This document shows positions 1-6,738 of a DNA stretch of 8,870 nucleotides, one piece after another. Position 1 is the first letter of the stretch, and each line of letters begins with the position of its first letter. This DNA comes from GCA-002722245 sp964230605. GTDB taxonomy: Bacteria; Bacteroidota; Bacteroidia; Flavobacteriales_C; GCA-002722245. The notes beneath the pieces are model-generated. The model did no database searches, was not told the DNA's origin, and was given only the letters and a program-made list of their open reading frames with translations. The stretch is from contig CAXRIN010000042.1 in the NCBI GenBank assembly GCA_964230605.1, positions 1-8,870 on the forward strand. The letters are read 5' to 3'. Made by a program: the position numbers and the translations under genes.

Positions 1-25
1 TAATGAACTGTTCAAGTTTTTACAC

Positions 26-94
26 AGAAAGAAAGAGGCTAGCATTCAGAACGGTCTTGCAGGACAAATGACGAGTTACAGCCTTTTTCTTTCT
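26..94. repeat. Imperfect inverted repeat with long loop
   Basis: Positions 26-40 (AGAAAGAAAGAGGCT) pair with 80-94 (AGCCTTTTTCTTTCT) over 15 positions. The only non-Watson-Crick pair is 35/85, which would be G-U in a plus-strand RNA. The loop is 39 bases. No T-tract directly follows the right arm, and the long loop makes a classic terminator unlikely. The arms are purine- and pyrimidine-rich, so part of the match could be chance. No function can be assigned. This is the main structure visible in the gene-free stretch 1-248. Confidence 0.4.
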
Positions 95-148
95 TCTAGT
101 TTATCCTTCTAAAATACTCTGACTGTAAACATAGGATGACAACATGTA

Positions 149-231
149 AGGTAATTGTCTAATTTTTAGGACGATGGAAAGTATAAAGTTTTTAAATAGA
201 GAAGGAGTTACTAAAGCTTTTGCAATTACCT
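149..231. repeat. Short inverted repeat in gene-free left edge
   Basis: AGGTAATTG at 149-157 is the exact reverse complement of CAATTACCT at 223-231, with 65 bases between the arms. Nine base pairs at this distance may be coincidence in AT-rich DNA. It lies just downstream of the stop of the small membrane protein gene, which reads leftward, and has no T-tract, so I do not call it a terminator. I see no promoter, RNA gene or convincing reading frame elsewhere in 1-248. Confidence 0.2.
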
Positions 232-248
232 AGGTATTATACATCATT

Positions 249-638
249 TTAATCCTTATAAATTAAATTTTTAACGGTTATTCCTGCGAAAAAAATTGAA
301 ACTCCAAATACAGAAAAGGCAAGGTTTGCTAGGTTTTGGTTTAGGATAGTTATGAGTAAGGAAACTAAGAATATTAATGAGCCAAAAAACAGCATGAATA
401 TCTGTATTAATTTGGCAACAGTAGTAAACATTCCAAGTAGTGAGCCTTTGAAGTTTAGGTGGTTATATTGAAGTTTGTATATCCCATTAATAAACCAAAA
501 AATAAAATGCGGAACGAGAGTAGTAACGATTGCAAACACTGTGCTGTTTCCTTTTGTTTCCCCAAACTGTAAAGCAGTAAAACATATAAGAAGTGTGAAA
601 AGGGCGAAAGCAATATAGGCCTTTTTGTATTTAAGCAT
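249..638 (-). CDS. Small four-helix membrane protein, unknown function
   Basis: The 129-residue product is almost wholly hydrophobic, with four predicted transmembrane segments at about residues 7-24, 33-52, 76-99 and 103-122. Short charged loops separate them (KLQYNHLNFKG between helices 2 and 3) and the C-terminus is positive. There is no signal peptide, cysteine pair or catalytic motif that I recognise, and I cannot assign a family. The ATG at 636-638 follows TAACTAAA on the coding strand, with no Shine-Dalgarno, as is common in Bacteroidota. The gene follows the DAHP synthase in the same direction, but a hairpin terminator lies between them, so it is probably transcribed separately. The helix pattern and sustained frame support a real gene; the role is unknown. 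Confidence 0.65.
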   Translation of the reverse strand: MLKYKKAYIAFALFTLLICFTALQFGETKGNSTVFAIVTTLVPHFIFWFINGIYKLQYNHLNFKGSLLGMFTTVAKLIQIFMLFFGSLIFLVSLLITILNQNLANLAFSVFGVSIFFAGITVKNLIYKD

Positions 639-670
639 TTTAGTTAATGGTGTAGCAATAAGATATCAAC

Positions 671-700
671 AAAAAGCCCCGAATTTATGGGGCTTTGAAA
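671..700 (-). terminator. Rho-independent terminator of the DAHP synthase gene
   Basis: AAAGCCCC at 673-680 and GGGGCTTT at 689-696 form a perfect 8-bp stem with an 8-base loop. On the minus strand the stem runs into a T-rich tail (TTTTTGTTG). It begins about 20 bases past the DAHP synthase stop codon and lies before the start of the small membrane protein, so it probably ends the DAHP synthase transcript. Confidence 0.8.
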
Positions 701-717
701 TCTATTTCGAACGGAAA

Positions 718-1824
718 TTACTTTCCAGCTAATTCAGCTTGTCCTTCGTTCATAACGATGTTTTGACGACGGATAGACTCCTTGTGAATTAATTTTAAGT
801 ATGCTTTAACAAACTCATCATCTAATCCCATAGCAACACCTAAAGCAATTCTCTTATTAACGATTTCTTCCCATCTATCAACTTGAAGAATTGTTACGCT
901 GTTATCTCTTTTGTACTCTCCAATTTGATCAGCAACTTTCATTCTTGAAGCAATCTTTTGGAAAATTTGATCATCTAACTCATCAATCTCTTTTCTTAAA
1001 GCAACTAATTTGTTAGTATCAGCAGTATCAGCTTTTTCTTTTCTGAATTTCAAACCATCTAACAACTCCGTTAAACCAGCTGGAGTAACTTGCTGAGCAG
1101 CATCCGACCAAGCAACCGATGGAGTCATGTGCGACTCAATCATCAATCCTTCCATGTTTAAGTCTAAAGCCTTTTGACAAACGTATGGTAATAATTCTCT
1201 GTTACCAGCAATATGCGATGGATCATTTACGATATCCAATTGAGGGAATTTTCTCATCATCTCAATTGCCATATCCCACTTTGGTAAGTTTCTGAAAGGA
1301 GTTTTCTCATAAGTAGAGAAACCTCTATGAATAGCAGCTAATCTAGTAATACCAGCAGCAGCAATTCTTTCCAAACCTCCTTGCCATAAAGCTAAATCTG
1401 GGTTAATTGGGTTTTTAACTAAAACCGGGATATCAACACCTTTTAAAGCATCAGCAACCTCCTGAACTGAGAATGGGTTTACAGTTGTTCTTGCTCCTAC
1501 CCATAAAATATCAATACCGGCTTTTAAACAAGCTTCAACGTGAGCTCCATTAGCTACCTCCGTTGCAGTTAATAAACCTGTTTCAGCTTTTGCTTTAATT
1601 AACCATTCTAAACCAATCTCTCCAATTCCTTCGAAAGAACCTGGTCTTGTTCTTGGCTTCCAAATACCAGCTCTAAGAACGTTTACTCTTTTATCTTTAG
1701 CTACATCTCTAGCAGTAGTTAATACTTGCTCTTCAGTCTCAGCACTACAAGGACCTGAGATAATCATGTGACCATCAATTCCTAATCCCCAGTCTTTAAT
1801 TCTTTTAATGTTTTCTAAGCTCAT
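718..1824 (-). CDS. Bifunctional DAHP synthase / chorismate mutase
   Basis: This cytoplasmic enzyme condenses phosphoenolpyruvate with erythrose 4-phosphate to DAHP, the first shikimate-pathway step. A fused AroQ-type domain converts chorismate to prephenate for Phe and Tyr. Residues 1-260 form the DAHP synthase barrel, with GPCSAE (24-29), KPRTRPGSFEG (56-66), GARTTVNPFSV (110-120), HRG (166-168), DPSHIAG (201-207) and IESH (229-232). Likely metal ligands are C26, H204, E230 and D241. Residues about 270-358 are the mutase. By spacing from the E. coli enzyme, R277, R294, K305, R317 and Q354 match R11, R28, K39, R51 and Q88; Q314 stands where E. coli has D48. The length of 368 fits the Bacteroidota fusion, which belongs to the type I-beta/KDOPS-like group. 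The ATG at 1822-1824 is preceded closely by AGGAGAA. The mutase domain may also mediate feedback control, as known in some fusions; that is inference here. Confidence 0.95.
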   Translation of the reverse strand: MSLENIKRIKDWGLGIDGHMIISGPCSAETEEQVLTTARDVAKDKRVNVLRAGIWKPRTRPGSFEGIGEIGLEWLIKAKAETGLLTATEVANGAHVEACLKAGIDILWVGARTTVNPFSVQEVADALKGVDIPVLVKNPINPDLALWQGGLERIAAAGITRLAAIHRGFSTYEKTPFRNLPKWDMAIEMMRKFPQLDIVNDPSHIAGNRELLPYVCQKALDLNMEGLMIESHMTPSVAWSDAAQQVTPAGLTELLDGLKFRKEKADTADTNKLVALRKEIDELDDQIFQKIASRMKVADQIGEYKRDNSVTILQVDRWEEIVNKRIALGVAMGLDDEFVKAYLKLIHKESIRRQNIVMNEGQAELAGK

Positions 1825-1853
1825 TTCTCCTAAATTTTATCCCTTACTAAGTC

Positions 1854-1866
1854 CAACATAATGTTG
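1854..1866. promoter_or_regulatory. Palindrome in the DAHP synthase leader
   Basis: CAACAT-A-ATGTTG is a perfect 6-bp inverted repeat around one base. It lies between the predicted promoter and the start codon, about 30-40 bases upstream of the ATG. Its symmetry suits a dimeric regulator site, but a one-base loop could not form a stable RNA hairpin. Operator function is only a possibility. Confidence 0.25.
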
Positions 1867-1887
1867 AATTTTTTCAAGAAGGGTCTA

Positions 1888-1919
1888 CAAAGATACGACC
1901 AAAGCTAAGTTAATCCAAA
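1888..1919 (-). promoter_or_regulatory. Bacteroidota-type promoter for DAHP synthase/chorismate mutase
   Basis: On the minus strand, TATCTTTG (1888-1895) matches the TAnnTTTG -7 element. A TTTG (1916-1919) lies 20 bases upstream, a good spacing for the -33 element of Bacteroidota sigma-A. The transcript would start near 1880 and carry a leader of roughly 55 bases. The remaining gene-free DNA up to 2114 is AT-rich. It holds short direct repeats (GATTCA at two places near 1985-1998, GATGATTT twice near 2082-2098) and nothing else I can assign. Confidence 0.65.
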
Positions 1920-2114
1920 TAAAATTTGCCTATTCACAGATTAAGCAATCGTTAACAAAATTAAATTTGGTTAATACGTTTTTGATTCAAGTTTGATTCA
2001 GTAAAAGTGGCTATTTCAAAAAATAATTTGCCAATGACAGATAAATCGAAATAAGATTTTTTAATGAAAATGAATGAAATCCGATGATTTGATGATTTAT
2101 TAATGCAATTCTTA

Positions 2115-3212
2115 TTAATCTTCAGCTAACCAAGCCTGAGAATTGTGCGAAAGTTTAGCTTTTGCTAAAGCTTTTAAAGCAGCCACTTTTTGGTTGTAAG
2201 AACCATAAGCCACACGATGTAAACCAGATTTTGATAAACCAGCTAATTGAGCATCTTTAAAACCTGCCTGTTTTAATTTCTTTACCATTTTATTTGCATT
2301 GGACTTTACTCCGAAACATCCTGCTATAACATGGTATTTGTTGGATGAGTTATTCTCAATAACTTCTTCAACTTGCTCAGTTTCAAACTTTGCGGCAATT
2401 GCTTCTTTCTCTTGCTGAATTTCACGAATCTTTTCTAAGTTTTCAGGTTGATCCAAATGACCTAAGTCCTTAAATTCTTGAACATCTTCAAAAGTAATTA
2501 CTTCTCCCCATTCTTTTTTCTTTACCTCAACTAAAGCTTTTGGCTCAACTTTAGGTGCTTCTCCAACTAAAACTGGCTCCTGAATTTTAACAGTTTCAGA
2601 TTTAAAAATGGAAGTGATTGAATCTGCTAATGACATCCCCATATCAGTTTTGCGGAATTCATTTCCTCCAAAACCAATTAATCCAAAAAGTAAAATTGCA
2701 GCAGCACTTCTAGTTACAAGCTTGTATACTTTAGGGGTTGCTTTCTTTTTATCTAAACTACGTTCAATTCGTTGTGTTAAACCAACTCGCTCAACAGGTG
2801 TTGCATGAACATTAGTTAAACCAAAAGAGGCATTGGCAAAATTAGACTCGTTAAATTGCTCGAAAACCAATCCGCCTTCTTTATTCTGAACAAAAGATCC
2901 TAAACCTTCTAGCTCCAAATAATTAGACTTACTTAATTCTTTTTGCCAAAAACCAACTTTAACATCAATAGCTCTCAAAGCCTCATTGTATGATAAACCA
3001 GTTTTAACTGCAATATTTTGAGCTAACAAACCATCATTTTTAGAAAGCTTAGCATTAAAAGAAATACTTTTCCCGGGTGGGATTAGTAAGTTCTTTGAAG
3101 GCTCCATAATAGCCGAGCGATAATGTGTAACGAAACCACCAAAGTTTGGGATCACTACACAATCCTCTTCCATTAAGAGTTCTTTTGCTATTTTTTCTAT
3201 TCTGATATTCAT
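2115..3212 (-). CDS. HU-CCDC81 and SPOR domain membrane protein
   Basis: This is a 365-residue protein of Bacteroidota-specific architecture. Residues about 1-58 (with CVVIPNFGGFV at 18-28) and about 60-135 (ending LELEGLGSFVQN) form the paired HU-like fold of the HU-CCDC81_bac families. A single transmembrane helix at about 167-183 follows a basic stretch. A charged, Glu/Lys-rich linker runs from about 205 to 288. The C-terminus (about 291-363, from KYHVIAGCFG to RVAYGSYNQK) is a SPOR domain, which in other proteins binds denuded septal peptidoglycan. The layout implies a cytoplasmic HU-like part and a periplasmic SPOR part, so a link between DNA or a cytoplasmic partner and the division septum is conceivable; that is inference. 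The ATG at 3210-3212 follows a good TAnnTTTG element at short distance. No clear terminator lies after the stop. Confidence 0.88.
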   Translation of the reverse strand: MNIRIEKIAKELLMEEDCVVIPNFGGFVTHYRSAIMEPSKNLLIPPGKSISFNAKLSKNDGLLAQNIAVKTGLSYNEALRAIDVKVGFWQKELSKSNYLELEGLGSFVQNKEGGLVFEQFNESNFANASFGLTNVHATPVERVGLTQRIERSLDKKKATPKVYKLVTRSAAAILLFGLIGFGGNEFRKTDMGMSLADSITSIFKSETVKIQEPVLVGEAPKVEPKALVEVKKKEWGEVITFEDVQEFKDLGHLDQPENLEKIREIQQEKEAIAAKFETEQVEEVIENNSSNKYHVIAGCFGVKSNANKMVKKLKQAGFKDAQLAGLSKSGLHRVAYGSYNQKVAALKALAKAKLSHNSQAWLAED

Positions 3213-3226
3213 TTGCTAAGTGAAAA

Positions 3227-3259
3227 CAAAGGTAAAAAAATAGCCTTGTTTTCCACCAA
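3227..3259 (-). promoter_or_regulatory. Probable promoter of the HU/SPOR gene
   Basis: On the minus strand, TACCTTTG (3227-3234) fits TAnnTTTG exactly, and a TTG (3257-3259) lies 22 bases upstream, at the long end of accepted spacings. Transcription would begin only about 8-10 bases before the ATG, giving a very short leader. Confidence 0.5.
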
Positions 3260-3361
3260 CAAATTAAGTTGATTGAAGCTGTAAATTCAATACATTCATT
3301 TACAACTTATTAACATGCAGAATTTGATCTAATCACTTTAAAATGCTATAAATCATCACTA

Positions 3362-3395
3362 TTGAAGTATACTTTTGTGAGGATTGCTAACTTTG
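3362..3395 (+). promoter_or_regulatory. Candidate promoter of the SLC13 permease gene
   Basis: Two -7 candidates lie just before the permease start: TACTTTTG at 3370-3377 and TAACTTTG at 3388-3395. Only the second has a TTG at a tolerable distance (3362-3364, spacer 23), and it would leave almost no leader before the ATG at 3406. Which one is used cannot be decided from sequence alone. The divergent region 3213-3405 shows no other structure. Confidence 0.35.
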
Positions 3396-3405
3396 AAGGC
3401 GAGTA

Positions 3406-5199
3406 ATGTTTCAACTAAACGAATTCATAGGAGATATTGGCGTACAGTTTTATGTTATTGGAATTGTATTAGTGACTATTGTATTTCTGTACAAAGAGAT
3501 TTACAATGCTGCTATTACCTTTCTTGGGGTGGTTGGACTTTTGTTACTACCCGGAATCATTTCAACCAAAGATGTACTTTCATCATTTGCTAATGAGCAA
3601 GTCTCCGTTATTATAATGTTATTAGTGATTGGTCAGTTTTTGAAAAGAAGCCCAGTTATTGAAAACATCTTCCAAAAGTTATTCTTAAAAACGAAAGGTT
3701 ATTTCAGCTTCACTGCAAAAATGACTGGTTTTGTTTCCTTATTTTCTGGATTCATGAATAACACGCCGCTTGTTGCTTTATTGCTACCTTATGTAATAGA
3801 CTGGGGTAGAAAAAATAAAATATCTCCTTCCAAATTATTAATCCCACTTTCGTTTGCTGCAATTATGGGAGGAGGATTAACATTAATTGGTACTTCAACT
3901 AACTTAATCGCTAACAGTATCATAGTTTCCAAACTAGGAAGCGAATTTGAGTTGGGAATGTTTTCTTTCTTTAAAATTGGTGCTCCACTTGTAGTAATTG
4001 GTATTGTTTACATCTTAATTTTCGGAAGAAAGATACTACCAGAAAACAAAGGAATGTTATCCAATTTTAATGATAACACTACCGAATATCTTGTTGACTT
4101 ATTAGTTAAAGAAGGCTCTCCACTTGTTGGAAAAACAATTGGGGAAGCAAACTTGAGAAATCTAAACGGACTATATTTAGTCGAGATTGTTCGTCCCGAT
4201 AAAGTAAGAACGGCACCAGGACCTAAGGAAATCATGAGGGCAGGCGATTATTTAATTTTCGCTGGAGAAACTGATAAGATTGTAGATATTGTCAACATGG
4301 ATTTAGGTCTTGAGATGCCTAATGAATTAGGAAAGTTAACTCAAAAGAAAGAAGTTGTTGAAGTTATTATTCCTTACAACTCTACTTTAACTGGCAAGAA
4401 AATTAAAGACACAGATTTCCGTGCAAGATTTGATTCTGCAATTATTGCCGTTCGTCGTGATGGAGAGAAATTATTTGGAAAAATAGGAGAAATTACACTT
4501 CAAAAAGGAGATATGATGCTGTGTGTTGCAGGTCATGATTTTTACAAACGTGTTTCCCGAGCAAAAGACTTAACACTGATTTCGAACATTCGTCAGTTAC
4601 AAGATATTGAAGGGAAAAAATCAGCTTCTTTAATTGTTGCAACGGCCATTTCTATTTTACTTCCTGCACTTGGATTAATCAGCTTATTTCAATCCCTGCT
4701 TTTACTTTTTGTGTTCCTGCTTTTAACTAAAATTGTATTGTTTGGAGAAGTAAAGAGAGCCATCAATATTAATCTGATTACCATAATGGGTGGAGCTTTA
4801 TCAATTGGAGTTGCAATGGATAAAAGCGGAACGGCTGAATATATCGCATCGAAGGGATTGTCGGTTTTAGAACCGCTAGGGCCAATTGGAATGCTGGCCG
4901 GAGTTTATTTAATTACCAATATATTGGCGGCTTATATGACAAATATTGCGGCAGTTTCCATCATTATGCCAATTGCTTTAAGCTTTGCACAGGTGCACAA
5001 TTTTGATGTAATGCCTTTTGTATTTTGTGTGGCTTTTGCTGGTTCAAAAACTTTCCTTACTCCAATTGGTTATCAAACTAACTTGATGGTATACGGACCA
5101 GGTGGATATACTTTTAAAGATTACTTCAAATTTGGTTTTCCATTAACCGCAATATTCATGGTCACCACATTGATCATTCTGAAATTGATTTATTTCTAG
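3406..5199 (+). CDS. SLC13-family permease with two RCK_C (TrkA-C) domains
   Basis: This is a 597-residue inner-membrane transporter of the DASS/SLC13 (ion transporter) superfamily, whose members mostly move anions such as sulfate or dicarboxylates with sodium. The N-terminal membrane half (about 12-208) carries NNTPLVALLLP (118-128) and GTSTNLIAN (162-170). The C-terminal half (about 405-595) carries the matching TNIAAVSIIMP (512-522) and TPIGYQTNL (552-560), reflecting the family's inverted repeat. Between them are two cytosolic RCK_C-like domains at about 225-298 and 312-392 (patterns LVGKTIGEANLR...GD.L.FAG and LTGKKIKDTDFR...GD.ML.VAG), which in other proteins bind ligands and gate transport. 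The substrate cannot be read from the sequence. The ATG at 3406 has only a weak purine run upstream. It diverges from the HU/SPOR gene and precedes the lipoprotein gene by 75 bases. Confidence 0.9.
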   Translation: MFQLNEFIGDIGVQFYVIGIVLVTIVFLYKEIYNAAITFLGVVGLLLLPGIISTKDVLSSFANEQVSVIIMLLVIGQFLKRSPVIENIFQKLFLKTKGYFSFTAKMTGFVSLFSGFMNNTPLVALLLPYVIDWGRKNKISPSKLLIPLSFAAIMGGGLTLIGTSTNLIANSIIVSKLGSEFELGMFSFFKIGAPLVVIGIVYILIFGRKILPENKGMLSNFNDNTTEYLVDLLVKEGSPLVGKTIGEANLRNLNGLYLVEIVRPDKVRTAPGPKEIMRAGDYLIFAGETDKIVDIVNMDLGLEMPNELGKLTQKKEVVEVIIPYNSTLTGKKIKDTDFRARFDSAIIAVRRDGEKLFGKIGEITLQKGDMMLCVAGHDFYKRVSRAKDLTLISNIRQLQDIEGKKSASLIVATAISILLPALGLISLFQSLLLLFVFLLLTKIVLFGEVKRAININLITIMGGALSIGVAMDKSGTAEYIASKGLSVLEPLGPIGMLAGVYLITNILAAYMTNIAAVSIIMPIALSFAQVHNFDVMPFVFCVAFAGSKTFLTPIGYQTNLMVYGPGGYTFKDYFKFGFPLTAIFMVTTLIILKLIYF

Positions 5200-5274
5200 T
5201 TAGACAATAGATTTATCTCATTCTAATGTAATCTTGCTTACCAATTGAAATACTCTATTGATTACTTTTATCAC

Positions 5275-5949
5275 ATGAAAAAAATCCTTTCTACACTTAT
5301 AATAGGCTTTGTTTTAACGAGCTGTTTATCCTCCGTTAGTAATAAAACAGTTAAAAAAAATGGTATCGCTGAAAAAGATAAAGCACTAGCGATTCTGGAA
5401 AGTACATGGAAAGCGCATGGTTTTAATGAATTTGTTGAGCATGAAGTTTATGAAGTTACAGGGATAAACCATTGGAAAGGAATTGCAGGAAAATTTGGAA
5501 AACCATGGCCTAAACAAAAACAATCTTTAAAATTTCAATATGCGGTAGGAACTTTTGATTCAAAAGTGACCTTCTTGGACGGAAAGAAAAAAGATGAACA
5601 AAGAGGTTTACAATCATGGCATTATTATAATATTCCCTCTGGCGATTCAATTCCACAATTCAAAAATAAAGCTCACAAAAAAACTGAGTTTGGACTGGCT
5701 GCATTTCAATATTTCTTTGAATTAATAGATAGACTAAAAAAGGTTGAATTGATTGCTTATGGAGGCGAAAAGGAATTTAATGGTAAAAAGTATGATCTTG
5801 TTTTCGTGACTTGGAATAAACTCAAAACTCATAAAAAACATGATCAATACATGCTTTGGATAAACAAGGAAACAGAAATGGTTGATTACTGCAATTTTAC
5901 TGTACACAGCACAGCATTTCCTGGAAGCGCTGTTTCTGGAAGTATTTAA
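5275..5949 (+). CDS. Lipoprotein of unknown function, truncated by in-frame stop
   Basis: The 224-residue product starts with a lipoprotein signal (MKKILSTLIIGFVLTSC; lipobox LTSC, acylated Cys17), so it should be anchored on a periplasmic-side membrane. I chose the ATG at 5275. A TTG at 5245 would add ten residues (MKYSIDYFYH) and spoil the signal peptide. The mature part has many aromatic, beta-strand-like segments (KFQYAVGTFDSKVTFLDG, KYDLVFVTWNKL, YMLWINKETEMVDYC). It vaguely recalls Bacteroidota lipoproteins with LolA-like or DUF6503-like folds, but I do not assign a family. The frame ends in TAA at 5947-5949 inside what looks like continuing domain sequence, and stays open for 62 further codons. 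The intact form would be about 287 residues. It may be non-functional, a shortened variant, or a sequencing error. Confidence 0.75.
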   Translation: MKKILSTLIIGFVLTSCLSSVSNKTVKKNGIAEKDKALAILESTWKAHGFNEFVEHEVYEVTGINHWKGIAGKFGKPWPKQKQSLKFQYAVGTFDSKVTFLDGKKKDEQRGLQSWHYYNIPSGDSIPQFKNKAHKKTEFGLAAFQYFFELIDRLKKVELIAYGGEKEFNGKKYDLVFVTWNKLKTHKKHDQYMLWINKETEMVDYCNFTVHSTAFPGSAVSGSI

Positions 5950-6138
5950 TATGCCAACTTTAAGGACATTGATGGAGTGAAAATCCCTTTTGAATTAATC
6001 CTTTACACAGGGCTACCTAAAACCAATCAATCAAAATATTTCCACAAATTAACAGTCTCGGATTTCAAATTTGACAACTTCGAAAAGTCAGAGTTATACC
6101 CTGATAAAAACATTAAAAGCGTTGGGGATAGTAAGTAA
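5950..6138 (+). pseudogene. Detached C-terminal part of the lipoprotein gene
   Basis: After the TAA at 5947-5949 the same frame runs on for 62 codons to TAA at 6136-6138. It begins YANFKDIDGVKIPFELIL and ends KNIKSVGDSK. It has the same Lys/Phe/Asp-rich, strand-forming character as the upstream part. There is no ATG in frame and no ribosome binding site, so it would not be translated alone. The phrase 'FKDIDGVKIPFEL' is typical of the last strands of Bacteroidota beta-barrel-like lipoproteins. One substitution at codon 5947-5949 (for example from TAT) would restore a single gene from 5275 to 6138. Only about 28 bases separate its end from the convergent hemJ stop. Confidence 0.7.
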
Positions 6139-6166
6139 TCGCTAAGAAGCGAAAACTAACGCAAAA

Positions 6167-6736
6167 TTATTCGGAAGTTTCTTCCTCTTTTTTCGATCGA
6201 TAACTTTTGTAAATCTTAATCCCAGCCATTAAAGCTAAACTGACTCCAATTAATCCACCAACTCCAATGAGGGCGCTCATTTCATTTTGTAATTCAACTA
6301 AGAAAACAATTGCAAATAATAATAACGTCGCAACTTCATTCCATAAGCGCATTTTAGTTGAAGTAGTATTTACAATATCGTTTTTAAACTTCTTATAAAT
6401 AGCCCCACAAACGTGATGGTAGGCAATTAATAAAAGAACAAATACAATCTTGGCCCACATCCATCCTTCTTTCAAATTATCCATTTTTGAAATCAGTAGT
6501 GTCGAACCTAAAATCAAAGTCAAAATCATACTTGGCCAAGTGATAAAATACCATAATCGGCGCATCATGATTTTGTATTGATGAGTTAAAATTGCTCTCT
6601 CAACATCTTCTTTTTCCTGAGCTTCACAGAAGTAAACAAACAAACGAACCATATAGAATAATCCTGCAAACCAAGTCACCACAAAAATGATATGAAGCGC
6701 CCTAATATAACCGTCTTGAATATCTGTTAAAATCAT
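6167..6736 (-). CDS. hemJ: HemJ-type protoporphyrinogen IX oxidase (CopD-like family)
   Basis: This 189-residue inner-membrane protein matches the HemJ (UPF0093) family, which oxidises protoporphyrinogen IX to protoporphyrin IX late in haem synthesis. Evidence includes ALHIIFVVTWFAGLFYMVRLFVY (13-35) with the conserved histidine H15 and R31, RRLWYFITWPSM (59-70), WMWAKIVFVLLLIAYHH (92-108), and MRLWNEVATLLL (129-140) near the end of the core. I see five hydrophobic segments, at about 13-35, 62-83, 94-112, 133-149 and 155-173. The C-terminal tail after 140 is longer than in the roughly 140-residue proteobacterial forms but usual for Bacteroidota. The start codon lies 2 bases after the stop of the M23 peptidase gene, so the two are almost certainly co-transcribed and may be translationally coupled. 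No haem gene neighbours it here. Confidence 0.87.
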   Translation of the reverse strand: MILTDIQDGYIRALHIIFVVTWFAGLFYMVRLFVYFCEAQEKEDVERAILTHQYKIMMRRLWYFITWPSMILTLILGSTLLISKMDNLKEGWMWAKIVFVLLLIAYHHVCGAIYKKFKNDIVNTTSTKMRLWNEVATLLLFAIVFLVELQNEMSALIGVGGLIGVSLALMAGIKIYKSYRSKKEEETSE

Positions 6737-6738
6737 AA

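Noticed and set aside
2..112. Plus-strand frame open from the window edge for 36 codons, as a possible end of a gene
   Set aside because: The product is low complexity at its end (Ser/Leu/Phe), overlaps the inverted repeat and matches nothing known to me. A chance frame of this length is common.
1951..1975. Loose palindrome around AAATTAAATTT, and a minus-strand TAATTTTG that could be a second -7 element
   Set aside because: The palindrome has mismatches and is AT-rich. The nearest TTG is 24 bases away, outside the usual spacing.
2608..2808. Plus-strand open frame of 66 codons
   Set aside because: It lies wholly antisense inside the HU/SPOR gene, and its product has no recognisable character.
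3384..3593. Plus-strand open frame of 69 codons
   Set aside because: It overlaps the start of the SLC13 permease in another frame, and the permease frame has clear family motifs.
4008..4235. Minus-strand open frame of 75 codons
   Set aside because: It is a shadow of the permease's RCK_C region on the opposite strand.
5245..5274. Upstream TTG start adding ten residues to the lipoprotein
   Set aside because: The ATG at 5275 gives a textbook lipoprotein signal peptide (MKK, hydrophobic core, LTSC). The extension places polar residues ahead of it.
5200..5274. Promoter for the lipoprotein gene (TACTTTTA at 5263-5270)
   Set aside because: The -7 match is imperfect and TTG candidates lie 15 or 26 bases away, so the spacing is wrong. 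Read-through from the permease is equally likely.
6139..6152. Small hairpin TCGCT/AGCGA between the lipoprotein tail and hemJ
   Set aside because: The stem is only five base pairs and no T-tract follows on either strand, so it is not supported as a terminator.
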